From CAYFSC01 sp964345695 (lineage in GTDB: Bacteria > Bacteroidota > Rhodothermia > Rhodothermales > Salinibacteraceae), in NCBI GenBank assembly GCA_964345695.1, contig CAYFSC010000005.1, positions 1-36,175 of the forward strand: a stretch of DNA of 36,175 nt, read 5' to 3'. Position 1 is the stretch's first letter; the number at the start of each line of letters is the position of its first letter. This document shows, piece after piece, positions 23,747-31,943 of this stretch. The position numbers were made by a program, and so were the translations under genes. Under the pieces are notes generated by a model. It made no database searches and was not told the DNA's origin. It was given only the letters and a program-made list of their open reading frames with translations.

Positions 23747-26700
23747 TTAAAAGCCCGGAGAGATGCGAAGGCCCCACTCCCAGGTCGTGTCCGTGCGCTG
23801 GAAGGGCCGCGCGTAGTACATCTCCAGCAGAAGACTGCCCAGCACGTTAAACCGGGCGGCGACGCCGGTGCTCACGACCGGAATGTTCGTGGCGGCACTG
23901 TCGTCATCGAAGCTGGTGAAATCCGGCCCTTCGTCGTCGGTCCACGTCACGCCCGCGTCGGTGAACACGGCGAGGGTTGTGGGCAGATACCGGAAGGGGA
24001 TCAGGCTCAGACGCTCAGGGCCGAGCAGGGGCACCCGGAGTTCGGCTCGCGTCGTGAGGGCTCGCGTGCCGAACAGGCGCTCCAGCTCCGCACAGCGCGA
24101 TGCATTGCCCTGGACTACGGTGCAGCGTCCGGTTTCCCGAATCCCTTCGGCAATCTCCCGGACGTTGTAGCCGCGCACGAAGCCCTGGCTGTACGGATAC
24201 CCGATGTACTCGTTGCCGATGCCGCCCAGACCGCCTTCGTTCTGGAACTCGGCGCCGTAGTTGCCCACGTGCAGTGCCTGCAGAGCGAAGGTGAAGGGCG
24301 CGGCGTGGAAGTACCGCCGAATGTCTGCCCGGGCCGTGATAAAGTTCTGCGAGCCGACGGTGGGCGACACCTCCAGGCGCCAGCGCCCACCACGAATCGG
24401 GCCCGTGAGTCCTGAAGTCGAAAAGTCCCGGACGTAGGCGGCGCTTGTGTTCGCAAGATACTCGGTGTCGCGCTCCTCCGGAAACCGGAACCCGCGGTTC
24501 TGATCCTCCAGAATCTGGTTCAGGTCCTCCAGGGACAGGTCGTCGCTGAAACCGAGTTCCCGAACGTTGACGCCATATCCGAATCGCGTGCCGCCGACCG
24601 AAAACTCAAACCGCCGCGTGGTACTGAGCGGGTAGGACGCGTTTGCGCTGGCGGAGGTAATGAAGATGCGCCGGATCACGCTGGCCGCGGAGGTGGGGCC
24701 CAGCCGGAGCGTGTTGGCCTGCGAGATGATTGGAGTGTGGGAGAGGGAGCCGCCCCAGTTCAGCTGATTGCGGCGGTTCATGTAGCTGACGCCCCCGCCG
24801 ATGTCGCGGAACGTCCCCTGGGCCTGGAGGGCAGCGATGAGCTTCTGGTGTCCGAGCATGTCGCCAAACTGCAGCGCCACGCCGCCGGACACGCCGCCGC
24901 CGAACGGACCGCCGACCGAGGCCCCGACGCGCGGCGGCGCAATGCCTTCGAGCGTGAGGGTTGGGTCGTAGTCGTCGCTCTCATAATCCTTGGAAGCCGG
25001 CGGAAGACCGCTCCGAGCATCCCGAAGCCCCGACGCCACCAGACCCTCAGACGCTCCGCGAGGGGGGAGCACCGCTGCGGGCGGCGAGTCGGAGGCGCTC
25101 GTCCGCGCGGCGACAGCCGTCGTATCCGTTGGTGTACGATCGTCGGTTGACGGGGTGTCGGTCGCGCCCCGCTGCGTCATCGAGGGATCCAGAGGGGATC
25201 CCTGCACGTCCTCACGCGGAAGCCGGAACCCGGTGTATCGCCCGTCGCTGTACACCGAGAACATCATGCTTCCGCCTTCTGCGGCGACTGACATGGCAGG
25301 CGACAAAGCCGTGATGCCGCTCACTCCCGTCTTCAGGTTCGTGACGCGGAAGAGGTCGCCGCTCGACAGCTCCATCCGGTACACGTCCTTGAAGCCGTCC
25401 TGGTCGCTGATGAAGTAGAGACTGCGGCCGTCCGGGGAGAACTGCGGGTTGTGATGCAGCGCGTTGCCGAACGGTTGGCGGACGGTGATCTCGCCGCTCT
25501 CCACGTCGATCAGACCGATATCCATGCGGGACGAGGGCGCAAGAAGACCAAGGTCGGTCTCGGCTCGGTCGGTCGTGAAGGCAAGGGTTTCGCCGTCGGG
25601 CGACCACGTGGGCTGCAGATCGGCGTAGCGGTCGTTGGTGAGCTGGCGGACGTTTTCCGTCTTGAGATTGAGCACGTACAGGTCGCTGATGCCGCCGTCG
25701 GTGCCGGTGAATGCGAGCTTGGAGCCGTCGGGCGACCACGCCGGATTCTTCATGGACGTGACGCCCTTCACGGTGAAACTGCGCTCGATCTCTTCCTCCA
25801 GCACGTTCCATATGGTGATCTGATTATCGCCTTCGGCAAAGCTGACGAAGGCAAGCCGTCGGCCGTCGGGCGACCACGTGCCGGCCGAGTTGATAAACCG
25901 CAGCGCGTTGAAATGTCCCGTCGTGCCGGCACGGTCGAGATCGGCGATCACTTCTCCAGTCTCGGCATCGGCGATGAACAGGTTGAAGTTGAACAGCTCC
26001 CGTTCGGAAATGAACGCCACGTAGCGCCCGTCCGGACTCAACGTCGGCGCAATGTTGATGCGCCCCCCGTCGATGTCGGGCGCGAGGACCTTGGTGCCGG
26101 CCGAGTCGGGAGACGTGCGGTCCTGCATGAGCGGACGGTAGGCCTCGCGCGTGGCCTGGGCCCACTCTTCGGTCAAGGAATCGGCGGAGACGCCGAAGAG
26201 CGAGACATAGGCCGAGTCGAGCCCAACCTGCCCGCCAAGCTTGTAGAGGTTGGTGACGGACTGGTCGCCGTACTTGCCGGCCACGTACGCCAGATGGGCC
26301 TGCCCGTACCGATAGGGGAAGTATTCACGCGGGTTGGCCAACTCCTCGAACGTCGGCATGTTGTCGTGGAGGATGGCATCGCGCATCCACATGGCGGTAT
26401 GCGTGTCCTGGCGGCCCAGCGACAGGTACTCGGCCATGCCCTCGATCATCCACAGGGGCAGATTCTGCAGCCGGATGTTCAGGCTGTCGCTGTTCAGCGC
26501 CAGGTCGTACTGGAAGGAGTGTACCAGCTCGTGGCCCAGCACGTGATCCGTCTCCCCGTACGACGTTGCAAATGGCATCACGACCCGCTCGCGCAGCGGC
26601 TCCGTAAACCCGCCGGTTCCGGGACCGATGTTCTGCTGCGTAACGTTGGTCTGCTGGAAGTCCGCGTCGTTCGCGTAGAAGATGATCGGCTTCTTCTCGT

Positions 26701-26950
26701 CGAAGCGATGCAGGAAGACCTGGGTATGACGCGTGTACCACCGCTCGGCCATGCGGGCGGCATCGCGCACGGCCCGCTCCTCGGCCGGGTAATAGTAAAA
26801 AGTGAAGTGGTCCGTCTCGAGCGTCCGAAAGTCGAACTGATCGTACTGAACCTTATTGCGGCCAAAGTACTGGCCCTGTGCCGCCGGGGGGGCCACGGCA
26901 CCGATCAGCAGCGCCGTAAGAAGGAAGGCAACTGGACGCCAGTGTCGCAT
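23747..26950 (-). CDS. Metallopeptidase-like / TolB-like propeller / outer-membrane barrel fusion protein (paralogue 1)
   Basis: 1067 residues. Signal peptide 1-27 (cut near AAQGQ). Residues about 30-250 form a zincin-like domain with HELVHSF (H140, E141, H144) and downstream WMIEGMAEY, whose Glu E170 is the expected third ligand, as in peptidase MA-type enzymes. Residues about 285-590 are a PD40/TolB-like beta-propeller with repeated SPDGR blades. A Ser/Thr/Asp/Pro-rich linker of about 100 residues follows. From about 690 to the end lies a glycine- and aromatic-rich barrel like BamA/TamA surface-antigen domains, ending in the outer-membrane-type aromatic terminus RISPGF. The barrel has the only two cysteines I found in the protein (RCTVVQGNASRC). 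It would sit in the outer membrane with protease and propeller on one face; which face is unknown. Its tandem neighbour has the same architecture. Confidence 0.88.
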   Translation of the reverse strand: MRHWRPVAFLLTALLIGAVAPPAAQGQYFGRNKVQYDQFDFRTLETDHFTFYYYPAEERAVRDAARMAERWYTRHTQVFLHRFDEKKPIIFYANDADFQQTNVTQQNIGPGTGGFTEPLRERVVMPFATSYGETDHVLGHELVHSFQYDLALNSDSLNIRLQNLPLWMIEGMAEYLSLGRQDTHTAMWMRDAILHDNMPTFEELANPREYFPYRYGQAHLAYVAGKYGDQSVTNLYKLGGQVGLDSAYVSLFGVSADSLTEEWAQATREAYRPLMQDRTSPDSAGTKVLAPDIDGGRINIAPTLSPDGRYVAFISERELFNFNLFIADAETGEVIADLDRAGTTGHFNALRFINSAGTWSPDGRRLAFVSFAEGDNQITIWNVLEEEIERSFTVKGVTSMKNPAWSPDGSKLAFTGTDGGISDLYVLNLKTENVRQLTNDRYADLQPTWSPDGETLAFTTDRAETDLGLLAPSSRMDIGLIDVESGEITVRQPFGNALHHNPQFSPDGRSLYFISDQDGFKDVYRMELSSGDLFRVTNLKTGVSGITALSPAMSVAAEGGSMMFSVYSDGRYTGFRLPREDVQGSPLDPSMTQRGATDTPSTDDRTPTDTTAVAARTSASDSPPAAVLPPRGASEGLVASGLRDARSGLPPASKDYESDDYDPTLTLEGIAPPRVGASVGGPFGGGVSGGVALQFGDMLGHQKLIAALQAQGTFRDIGGGVSYMNRRNQLNWGGSLSHTPIISQANTLRLGPTSAASVIRRIFITSASANASYPLSTTRRFEFSVGGTRFGYGVNVRELGFSDDLSLEDLNQILEDQNRGFRFPEERDTEYLANTSAAYVRDFSTSGLTGPIRGGRWRLEVSPTVGSQNFITARADIRRYFHAAPFTFALQALHVGNYGAEFQNEGGLGGIGNEYIGYPYSQGFVRGYNVREIAEGIRETGRCTVVQGNASRCAELERLFGTRALTTRAELRVPLLGPERLSLIPFRYLPTTLAVFTDAGVTWTDDEGPDFTSFDDDSAATNIPVVSTGVAARFNVLGSLLLEMYYARPFQRTDTTWEWGLRISPGF

Positions 26951-27076
26951 CGGATTGGGCTGCTATCAGGCAGAACAATCGAACAGGACGGAGCGGTGTT
27001 ACAGGCCCGCTCCCCTGCAGCGTACGGAACGTTGGATGTACCGCGGTCTTTCGCAGCGATGCAGATCACACACCTT

Positions 27077-27105
27077 AGAATACATTGGACGAGTGCTTCG
27101 GGCAA
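27077..27105 (-). promoter_or_regulatory. Candidate promoter for fusion-protein paralogue 1
   Basis: On the minus strand TTGCCC (27100-27105) and TATTCT (27077-27082) are separated by 17 bases, a fair sigma70-type match about 125 bases upstream of the start. Bacteroidota often use a different consensus, so this is tentative. Confidence 0.3.
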
Positions 27106-27196
27106 CAGTTACATGCGGGCCCGACCCTCCACCCGCAATTTCATAACGTTCAGTCACAATCGTGTAAAAGGGCCGTTTGCTGCCTCTACAACGCAC

Positions 27197-27232
27197 AACG
27201 ACCCACTGCCCGGGAACTGGCAGCGGGTCGTT
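27197..27232 (-). terminator. Strong hairpin after fusion-protein paralogue 2
   Basis: AACGACCC (27197-27204) pairs with GGGTCGTT (27225-27232), and after one A/C mismatch CTGCC (27206-27210) pairs with GGCAG (27219-27223), with an 8-base loop. It begins 45 bases downstream of the minus-strand stop at 27277. The minus-strand continuation is only moderately T-rich (GTGCGTTG), so factor-independent termination is likely but not certain. Confidence 0.6.
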
Positions 27233-27276
27233 TAAAGCGTGGCGGCGCACGGCGTACACGTCCGGAACCGGGGGGG

Positions 27277-30200
27277 CTACCAGCCCGGCTGGAAGCGGAG
27301 CCCGAAGAAGCTGGGATTGTTGCGCTGGAAGGCATACGCCCAGTAGGGCTCCAGGATGAAGCTGCCAAGTACGTTGAGGCGGAAGGACACGCCGCTGCTG
27401 ATAACAGGCGTAGCGGCCCCCGATGCTTCGTTCAGGTCTGTCGGGGTCAACTCGATGGCGTCGCCCTCGCTCCAGGCAAGACCCGCGTCGGTGAAGAGCG
27501 CGAGTTGCGTCGGCAGATAGGGGAAGTCCAACAGACTCAGGGGCTTGGCGCCGAGGAGGGGGATGCGGACCTCCGCGCTCAGCTTCGCCATGCGGGTACC
27601 AATCAGGTGTTGGAATTCATTCTGGCAGGCACTGTTTTCCTCCGGGCCGATCGGGCAGTCCTCAATGTCGTCGAACGAGTTGAAGCTGTAGCCCCGGATG
27701 AAGCCCTGGTTCTGCGAGAAGCCCAGGTACTCGTCGGCAAAGAAGTCGTCGCGATCGGCGCCGTAGTTGCCCATGTGCACGCCCTGCAGGGCGAACGTGA
27801 ACGGTCGTGCGCGGACGTAGCGTCGCAGGTCCGTGAGAACGCTGAGGAACGATTGCGTGCCCACCTTCGGCGCCACCTGCACGCGGTAGCGTCCGCCGCG
27901 CACCGGAGACGTGAAGCCGAAGTCGGATACGTCCTTGACGTACGCCAGATTCACTTGGCCGAGCACCTCGTTTGGGGGGCCCGGCGGCAGTGCGTCCTCA
28001 ATGGCGTCGTCGTTGGGGCCGCGGACGTTGGTGCCAAAGCCGTAGCGCACCCCGCCCACGCCGACTTCAAATCGCTGCGTCGTGCTCAACGGATAGGATC
28101 CGTTCAAGGTGGCCTGCGTGATGTAGAGCCGCTGCGTGATGAGGCTAAAGCTCCCGGGGCCGCTCTGCACGAAGGCCTGGCCGATCGGGAAGCCAAAGTG
28201 GCTCGCCGAGGCGCCGTAGTTGAACCGATCGCCGCGGTCGAGGTAGCTCACGGCTCCCCCCATATCGCGGAACGTGCCATTGGCTTGGAGAATAACATCC
28301 AGCCGCCGGTTGCCCAGCATGTCGCCGAAACGCAGTCCCACGCCCCCCGACACGCCGCCCCCGTAGGGACCGCCGACCGAGGCTCCCACGGACGGCGGGA
28401 AAATCCTCTCGAGGGTGAGTTTCGAAGAGGACTTCCTGGTCGTGAAGTCGCCGCCCGAAGGCAGACCGCTGCGCGAGTCGCCGAGGTACGAGTCCACGAG
28501 GCCATCGCCTGCGGCGTCGTACGGGGGCAGGACCCCCGCACGCGGCGGTCGAGACTGGGCGACACCGGTTGTGTCGTCGGGGAGACCAAGGCTGGAGTCA
28601 GCGGGCGCGGATGCGGCCTGCGCGGTTGCGGCCGTCACAGGCGTGCCGCGCGTCTGGTTCCGCTCCAGGGAGACGCCGACGTACTCGTTGCTGCTGAAAA
28701 CAGAAAACATCATGTCGCCGCTCTGCCGGGCGACCGACATGGCGGGCGACAGGGCGGTGATCCCGCTTACGCCCGTCTGCAGACGGGTAATGCGGAACAG
28801 ATCCCCGCTGGACAGCTCCTGCCGGTATACGTCCTTGAACCCGTCCCAGTCGCTGATGAAGTAGAGGCTGCGGCCGTCGGGGGAGAACTGCGGGTTGTGG
28901 TGATGCGCCCCGGGGAACGGCTCCCGAACCTGCACGGACCGCGAGGTCACGTCGACGGTGGCAAGCTGCATGCGCTGGGTGGCGCGCAGGGTGTTGAGGC
29001 CCAGCGAGGACCGGTCGGTCGTAAACGCGAGGGTCTCGCCGTCGGGCGACCACGTGGGCTGCAGATCGGCATAGCGGTCGTTGGTGAGCTGCCGCACAGC
29101 CCGGGTTTCCAGATTCAACACGTACAGGTCGCTGATGCCGCCGTCCATGCCTGAGAACGCAATTTTGGTGCCGTCGGGCGACCACGCCGGGTTCTTGATG
29201 GCCGTCACGCCCTGCACCTTAAAGCTCTGGGAGACCTCGCCGGAGTCCACGTTCCAGATCGAGATCTCGTTGTCGCCTTCGGCAAAGCTGACGAAGGCAA
29301 GCTTTCGTCCCGAGGGATCCCACGTCCCTGCCGAACTGATGAAGCGAATGGCATCAAGGTCGGGCGTGGTGGCGACGCTACCCAGCGATTCAAGAACCTC
29401 GCCGGTCTCGGCATCCGCCACGAACAGCGTGATGTTGAACAGATCGCGCTCCGAAAGAAACGCCACGTACCGCCCGTCGGGGCTGAGGGTCGGCGCCACG
29501 TTGATGCGGCCGCCATCAATGTCTTTCGCCAGCACGCGGGTCCCGACCGAGTCGGACGGGGTGCGGTCGCGGACGAGGGGCTCATAGGTGGAGCGCATGG
29601 CCTGGGCCCACTCGGCCGACAGGGAATCGGGCGTGATGCCGTACAGATACACGGACGACGAATCGACGCCGACCTGTCCGCTCATTTTGAACAGATTCGT
29701 GACGGCCTGATCGCCGTACTTGCCCGCCACGTAGGCAAGGAGCGCCTGTCCGTACCGGTAGGGGAAGTAGTCGTTGGGATTGCGGAGATCCGAAATGGTT
29801 GGGATGTCGTCGTTGATGACGGCATCGCGCATCCACATGGCCGTGTGCGGATCGTGACGGCCGATCGTCAGGTACTCGGCCATGCCTTCGACGAGCCATA
29901 GAGGAATCTGGCGCAGGTCGAGGCCCTGCTGCTCATTCAAGGCGAGGTCAAACTGGAAGGAGTGTACCAGCTCGTGGCCCAGCACATGGTCGGTGGCTCC
30001 GTAACTGCCCGTGAGGGGCATAACGACGCGCTCGCGAATGGGCTCGGTGAAGCCGCCGGTGCCCGGGCCGATCGATCCTTCCGTGACGTTGGTCTGTTGG
30101 AAGTCCGCATCGTTGGCGTACAGAATGATCGGTTTTTTCTCGTCAAACCGATGCAAGAAAGTCTGCGTGTGGCGCTCGTACCACCGCTCGGCCATACGGG

Positions 30201-30384
30201 CCGCATCCTGAGCGGCCTGCTCCGCTTCGGGGTAGTAGTAGATGTCGAAGTGCTCGGTCTCCAGCACCTGGAAATCGAAGTCGTCGTACTGCACCTTGTT
30301 CTGCCCAAAGTACTGGGCCGACGCCGGTACGGCGACCAGGAGAAGGACAACGGCGAGGAAGAAAGACCGCAGAGATCGAGGCAT
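27277..30384 (-). CDS. Metallopeptidase-like / TolB-like propeller / outer-membrane barrel fusion protein (paralogue 2)
   Basis: About 1035 residues from the ATG at 30384, which gives a clean signal peptide ending PASAQ; an in-frame upstream start at 30465 would add 27 residues before it. Order of modules as in paralogue 1: zincin-like domain with HELVHSF (H137, E138, H141) and WLVEGMAEY (E166), PD40 propeller with repeated WSPDG/FSPDGR blades to about residue 585, a linker, and a barrel ending GLRFQPGW. Long blocks match paralogue 1 almost word for word (for example GISDLYVLNL and LQPTWSPDGETLAFTTDR), while the linker and barrel have diverged. The barrel has a matching cysteine pair (CPIGPEENSAC). 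Complete zinc motifs argue for active or recently active peptidases. Relatives I recall are annotated as TolB-like or peptidase MA proteins of unknown substrate. The gene is followed by a strong hairpin and has a 485-base upstream region. Confidence 0.88.
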   Translation of the reverse strand: MPRSLRSFFLAVVLLLVAVPASAQYFGQNKVQYDDFDFQVLETEHFDIYYYPEAEQAAQDAARMAERWYERHTQTFLHRFDEKKPIILYANDADFQQTNVTEGSIGPGTGGFTEPIRERVVMPLTGSYGATDHVLGHELVHSFQFDLALNEQQGLDLRQIPLWLVEGMAEYLTIGRHDPHTAMWMRDAVINDDIPTISDLRNPNDYFPYRYGQALLAYVAGKYGDQAVTNLFKMSGQVGVDSSSVYLYGITPDSLSAEWAQAMRSTYEPLVRDRTPSDSVGTRVLAKDIDGGRINVAPTLSPDGRYVAFLSERDLFNITLFVADAETGEVLESLGSVATTPDLDAIRFISSAGTWDPSGRKLAFVSFAEGDNEISIWNVDSGEVSQSFKVQGVTAIKNPAWSPDGTKIAFSGMDGGISDLYVLNLETRAVRQLTNDRYADLQPTWSPDGETLAFTTDRSSLGLNTLRATQRMQLATVDVTSRSVQVREPFPGAHHHNPQFSPDGRSLYFISDWDGFKDVYRQELSSGDLFRITRLQTGVSGITALSPAMSVARQSGDMMFSVFSSNEYVGVSLERNQTRGTPVTAATAQAASAPADSSLGLPDDTTGVAQSRPPRAGVLPPYDAAGDGLVDSYLGDSRSGLPSGGDFTTRKSSSKLTLERIFPPSVGASVGGPYGGGVSGGVGLRFGDMLGNRRLDVILQANGTFRDMGGAVSYLDRGDRFNYGASASHFGFPIGQAFVQSGPGSFSLITQRLYITQATLNGSYPLSTTQRFEVGVGGVRYGFGTNVRGPNDDAIEDALPPGPPNEVLGQVNLAYVKDVSDFGFTSPVRGGRYRVQVAPKVGTQSFLSVLTDLRRYVRARPFTFALQGVHMGNYGADRDDFFADEYLGFSQNQGFIRGYSFNSFDDIEDCPIGPEENSACQNEFQHLIGTRMAKLSAEVRIPLLGAKPLSLLDFPYLPTQLALFTDAGLAWSEGDAIELTPTDLNEASGAATPVISSGVSFRLNVLGSFILEPYWAYAFQRNNPSFFGLRFQPGW

Positions 30385-30869
30385 AAAACCGGAAGAACGA
30401 GATCGAAGGCGCGAAACGGGCGGGATCAAGACACCGACACAACGTACAGCAGGGTCTTTTCGCATCGGCCGCTCTGTGAAAAAGGGGCGGCGGGCGACCA
30501 GAGCACATGTTGTTTACAGTTGCGAGGCACGCAGGGGTCCATCCGAATCACAAGCAGATGTAACAGGGATAAAATGCAATGTATGGGTCGTCGAAAACGA
30601 GGCGGGCGTTACATGACCGCCGCACAATCAACACCTGCGTGGTTCGAAGCACTAGCGCCGGACGGAGCGCGGCCTCGCGCGCCCGCTACAGGTTGCACGT
30701 GCGCCTGATCCGCAATCTGGCGCATGAGACCGGTGCAAATTCTCGGTGTGGCACCGCCTGGAGGAAACCAGCGGGAATCCAAATCGAAAAGGCGCCGTAC
30801 CAACCATGATGCTCACATCTGAAGCCAGCGTAAAGCGCCTGTAACGTACTCACGATCTGATTTCCGACC
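30385..30869. other. Noncoding divergent promoter region
   Basis: 485 bases between the minus-strand fusion gene and the plus-strand orphan at 30870. It holds an inverted pair ATGTAAC (30558-30564) and GTTACAT (30608-30614), 43 bases apart and upstream of paralogue 2. An AT-richer patch (AGGGATAAAATGCAATGTATG, near 30566) lies between them and is the likeliest promoter region. Overlapping short ORFs on both strands are Arg/Ala-rich and not supported. No RNA gene was recognised. Confidence 0.55.
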
Positions 30870-31280
30870 ATGGCCACTGAAAGCAGTGCCTATCCTCACC
30901 CGAGCGATTTTGCCGTCATGCGGCCCAACTACCACGAAAAGGACGATGGCTTCGTGAAGGCGACGGTTGCGATTTCCCCGTTTCGGGTGGAGGGCGAGAG
31001 TGCCTCGAAGGCAGGAGCCCGTCGTGCGGCGTTGTACGAGGCACAGAAAACCTACAAATCGTACCATCCGGGATACACGGTCGAAAATCCGTATCCCGAG
31101 CATTTCGTCGATGGGGAGGGGATGGAGTGGCATCGCGTCCCGCCGTTTCAGCGCACCACGTATGGCGACTATAAGTTTGTCGACGAGCGGGGAGAAGAAG
31201 ACTACGTCGATATCGAAACGATGCTTCTGTGGGACGTCCGCCCTGAAGAGATCTTAGAAAGCGAAGAAGAGACTGCCTGA
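30870..31280 (+). CDS. Acidic protein of unknown function
   Basis: 136 residues from the ATG at 30870, no signal peptide or membrane segment. It is rich in Glu, Asp and Tyr, with segments such as VKATVAISPFRVEGES, KTYKSYHPGYTVENPYP and GEEDYVDIETMLLWDVRPEEIL. Balanced composition and a clean start and stop argue for a real, soluble cytoplasmic protein. I do not recognise a family. It converges on the next gene with only 10 bases between stops. Promoter presumably within the 485-base upstream region. Confidence 0.75.
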   Translation: MATESSAYPHPSDFAVMRPNYHEKDDGFVKATVAISPFRVEGESASKAGARRAALYEAQKTYKSYHPGYTVENPYPEHFVDGEGMEWHRVPPFQRTTYGDYKFVDERGEEDYVDIETMLLWDVRPEEILESEEETA

Positions 31281-31295
31281 TCAAAACCGATCAGG
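31276..31295. terminator. Hairpin covering both stop codons of a convergent pair
   Basis: CCTGATC (31276-31282) pairs with GATCAGG (31289-31295) across AAAACC. The stem includes the TGA of the plus-strand gene and the TGA of the minus-strand gene. Being symmetric it could slow or end transcription from both sides; no T-run is present. Confidence 0.45.
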
Positions 31296-31617
31296 ATCGG
31301 TCGTTGAGGCGGTCCAACACCTTTTCCACATCCAACACGCACTGATGCAGCGCCTGCAGCCGTGCCTGCAGGTGCAGAGCGTCTCGGTGCCGTTCAACAC
31401 ATCTGTTGGCCTGGGCGTCTCGCCGTTCGTTTTCACACTGGCGGGAGAGGTGCTGGACCTGTGTGCGGAGGGCGTTGAGGATCTGCGTCATCCGCTCGGA
31501 GCGCGTACGAGAGACCCGCGGGAGGTCGGGAGATCGTCCCACGTAGCGCGGAGTCGGGAGGCGACGGGAGGAAGTCAAGGGAACGTCGTGGGCGTCCAAC
31601 GGAGGCGTCGTCTGCAT
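31291..31617 (-). CDS. Small coiled-coil protein of unknown function
   Basis: 108 residues from the ATG at 31617. The first 40 residues are Pro/Arg/Ser-rich and probably disordered. Residues about 42-105 (ERMTQILNALRTQVQHL, then ARLQALHQCVLDVEKVLDRL) show a heptad-like pattern of Leu, Val and Ile expected of a coiled coil, with two cysteines in between. No family is recognised. The opposite strand has a 106-codon open frame, but it has the biased composition of a shadow. Its role and partners are unknown. Confidence 0.6.
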   Translation of the reverse strand: MQTTPPLDAHDVPLTSSRRLPTPRYVGRSPDLPRVSRTRSERMTQILNALRTQVQHLSRQCENERRDAQANRCVERHRDALHLQARLQALHQCVLDVEKVLDRLNDRS

Positions 31618-31943
31618 AACGGGGCCGGTCGATTGGGAGTGGGTGATGTAGACGCAGCGCGATAAAGGGTGATAAAAGCGCTTCCAACGTTACGATCGTT
31701 GCACCGTCGGGGACAGACGCGTCGACCTTCTGCCCCGACATCCCCGCCTCAGCGCGGTGCAACGACGTCTCGGGGCCGGCCCTTGCTCGTGTGCAACGGG
31801 GCGCACAGGCGGGAATGGCAACGGGGCCGGGTAATCAGCACATTCAAGATACGCCGCACCGGGCAGGCTCAGTGTAGGAAAGATGCGGTCCTCATCGTCA
31901 GGAGAATTCCACAGGGAGATGTGGGGACCGGCGCCGTGCGTCT
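31618..31943. other. Noncoding spacer with one hairpin
   Basis: 326 bases between the endonuclease-family gene and the coiled-coil gene, both on the minus strand. GTCGGGG (31706-31712) pairs with CCCCGAC (31733-31739) around a loop holding the palindrome GACGCGTC. GATAAA occurs twice at about 31662 and 31671. No supported ORF. Confidence 0.5.

Larger units (their letters stand above)
26951..27276. other. Noncoding spacer between the two fusion-protein genes
   Basis: 326 bases with no convincing gene. From high to low coordinates (direction of transcription) it holds the hairpin at 27197-27232 just after the upstream paralogue, a CATGTAAC word at 27108-27115, and a sigma70-like promoter candidate at 27077-27105. 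Small ORFs here are shadows. Confidence 0.7.

Noticed and set aside
25451..29154. Very long plus-strand open frames (up to about 690 codons) opposite the two fusion-protein genes
   Set aside because: They are antisense shadows produced by G/C-rich third positions; translations are His/Arg/Val/Gly-biased and lack domains, while the minus-strand genes have full motifs.
30690..30770. tRNA-like look of GGTGCAAATTCTCGGTGTGGCACC in the 30385-30869 spacer
   Set aside because: No T-arm consensus with matching acceptor, D and anticodon stems could be folded; resemblance is limited to a few bases.
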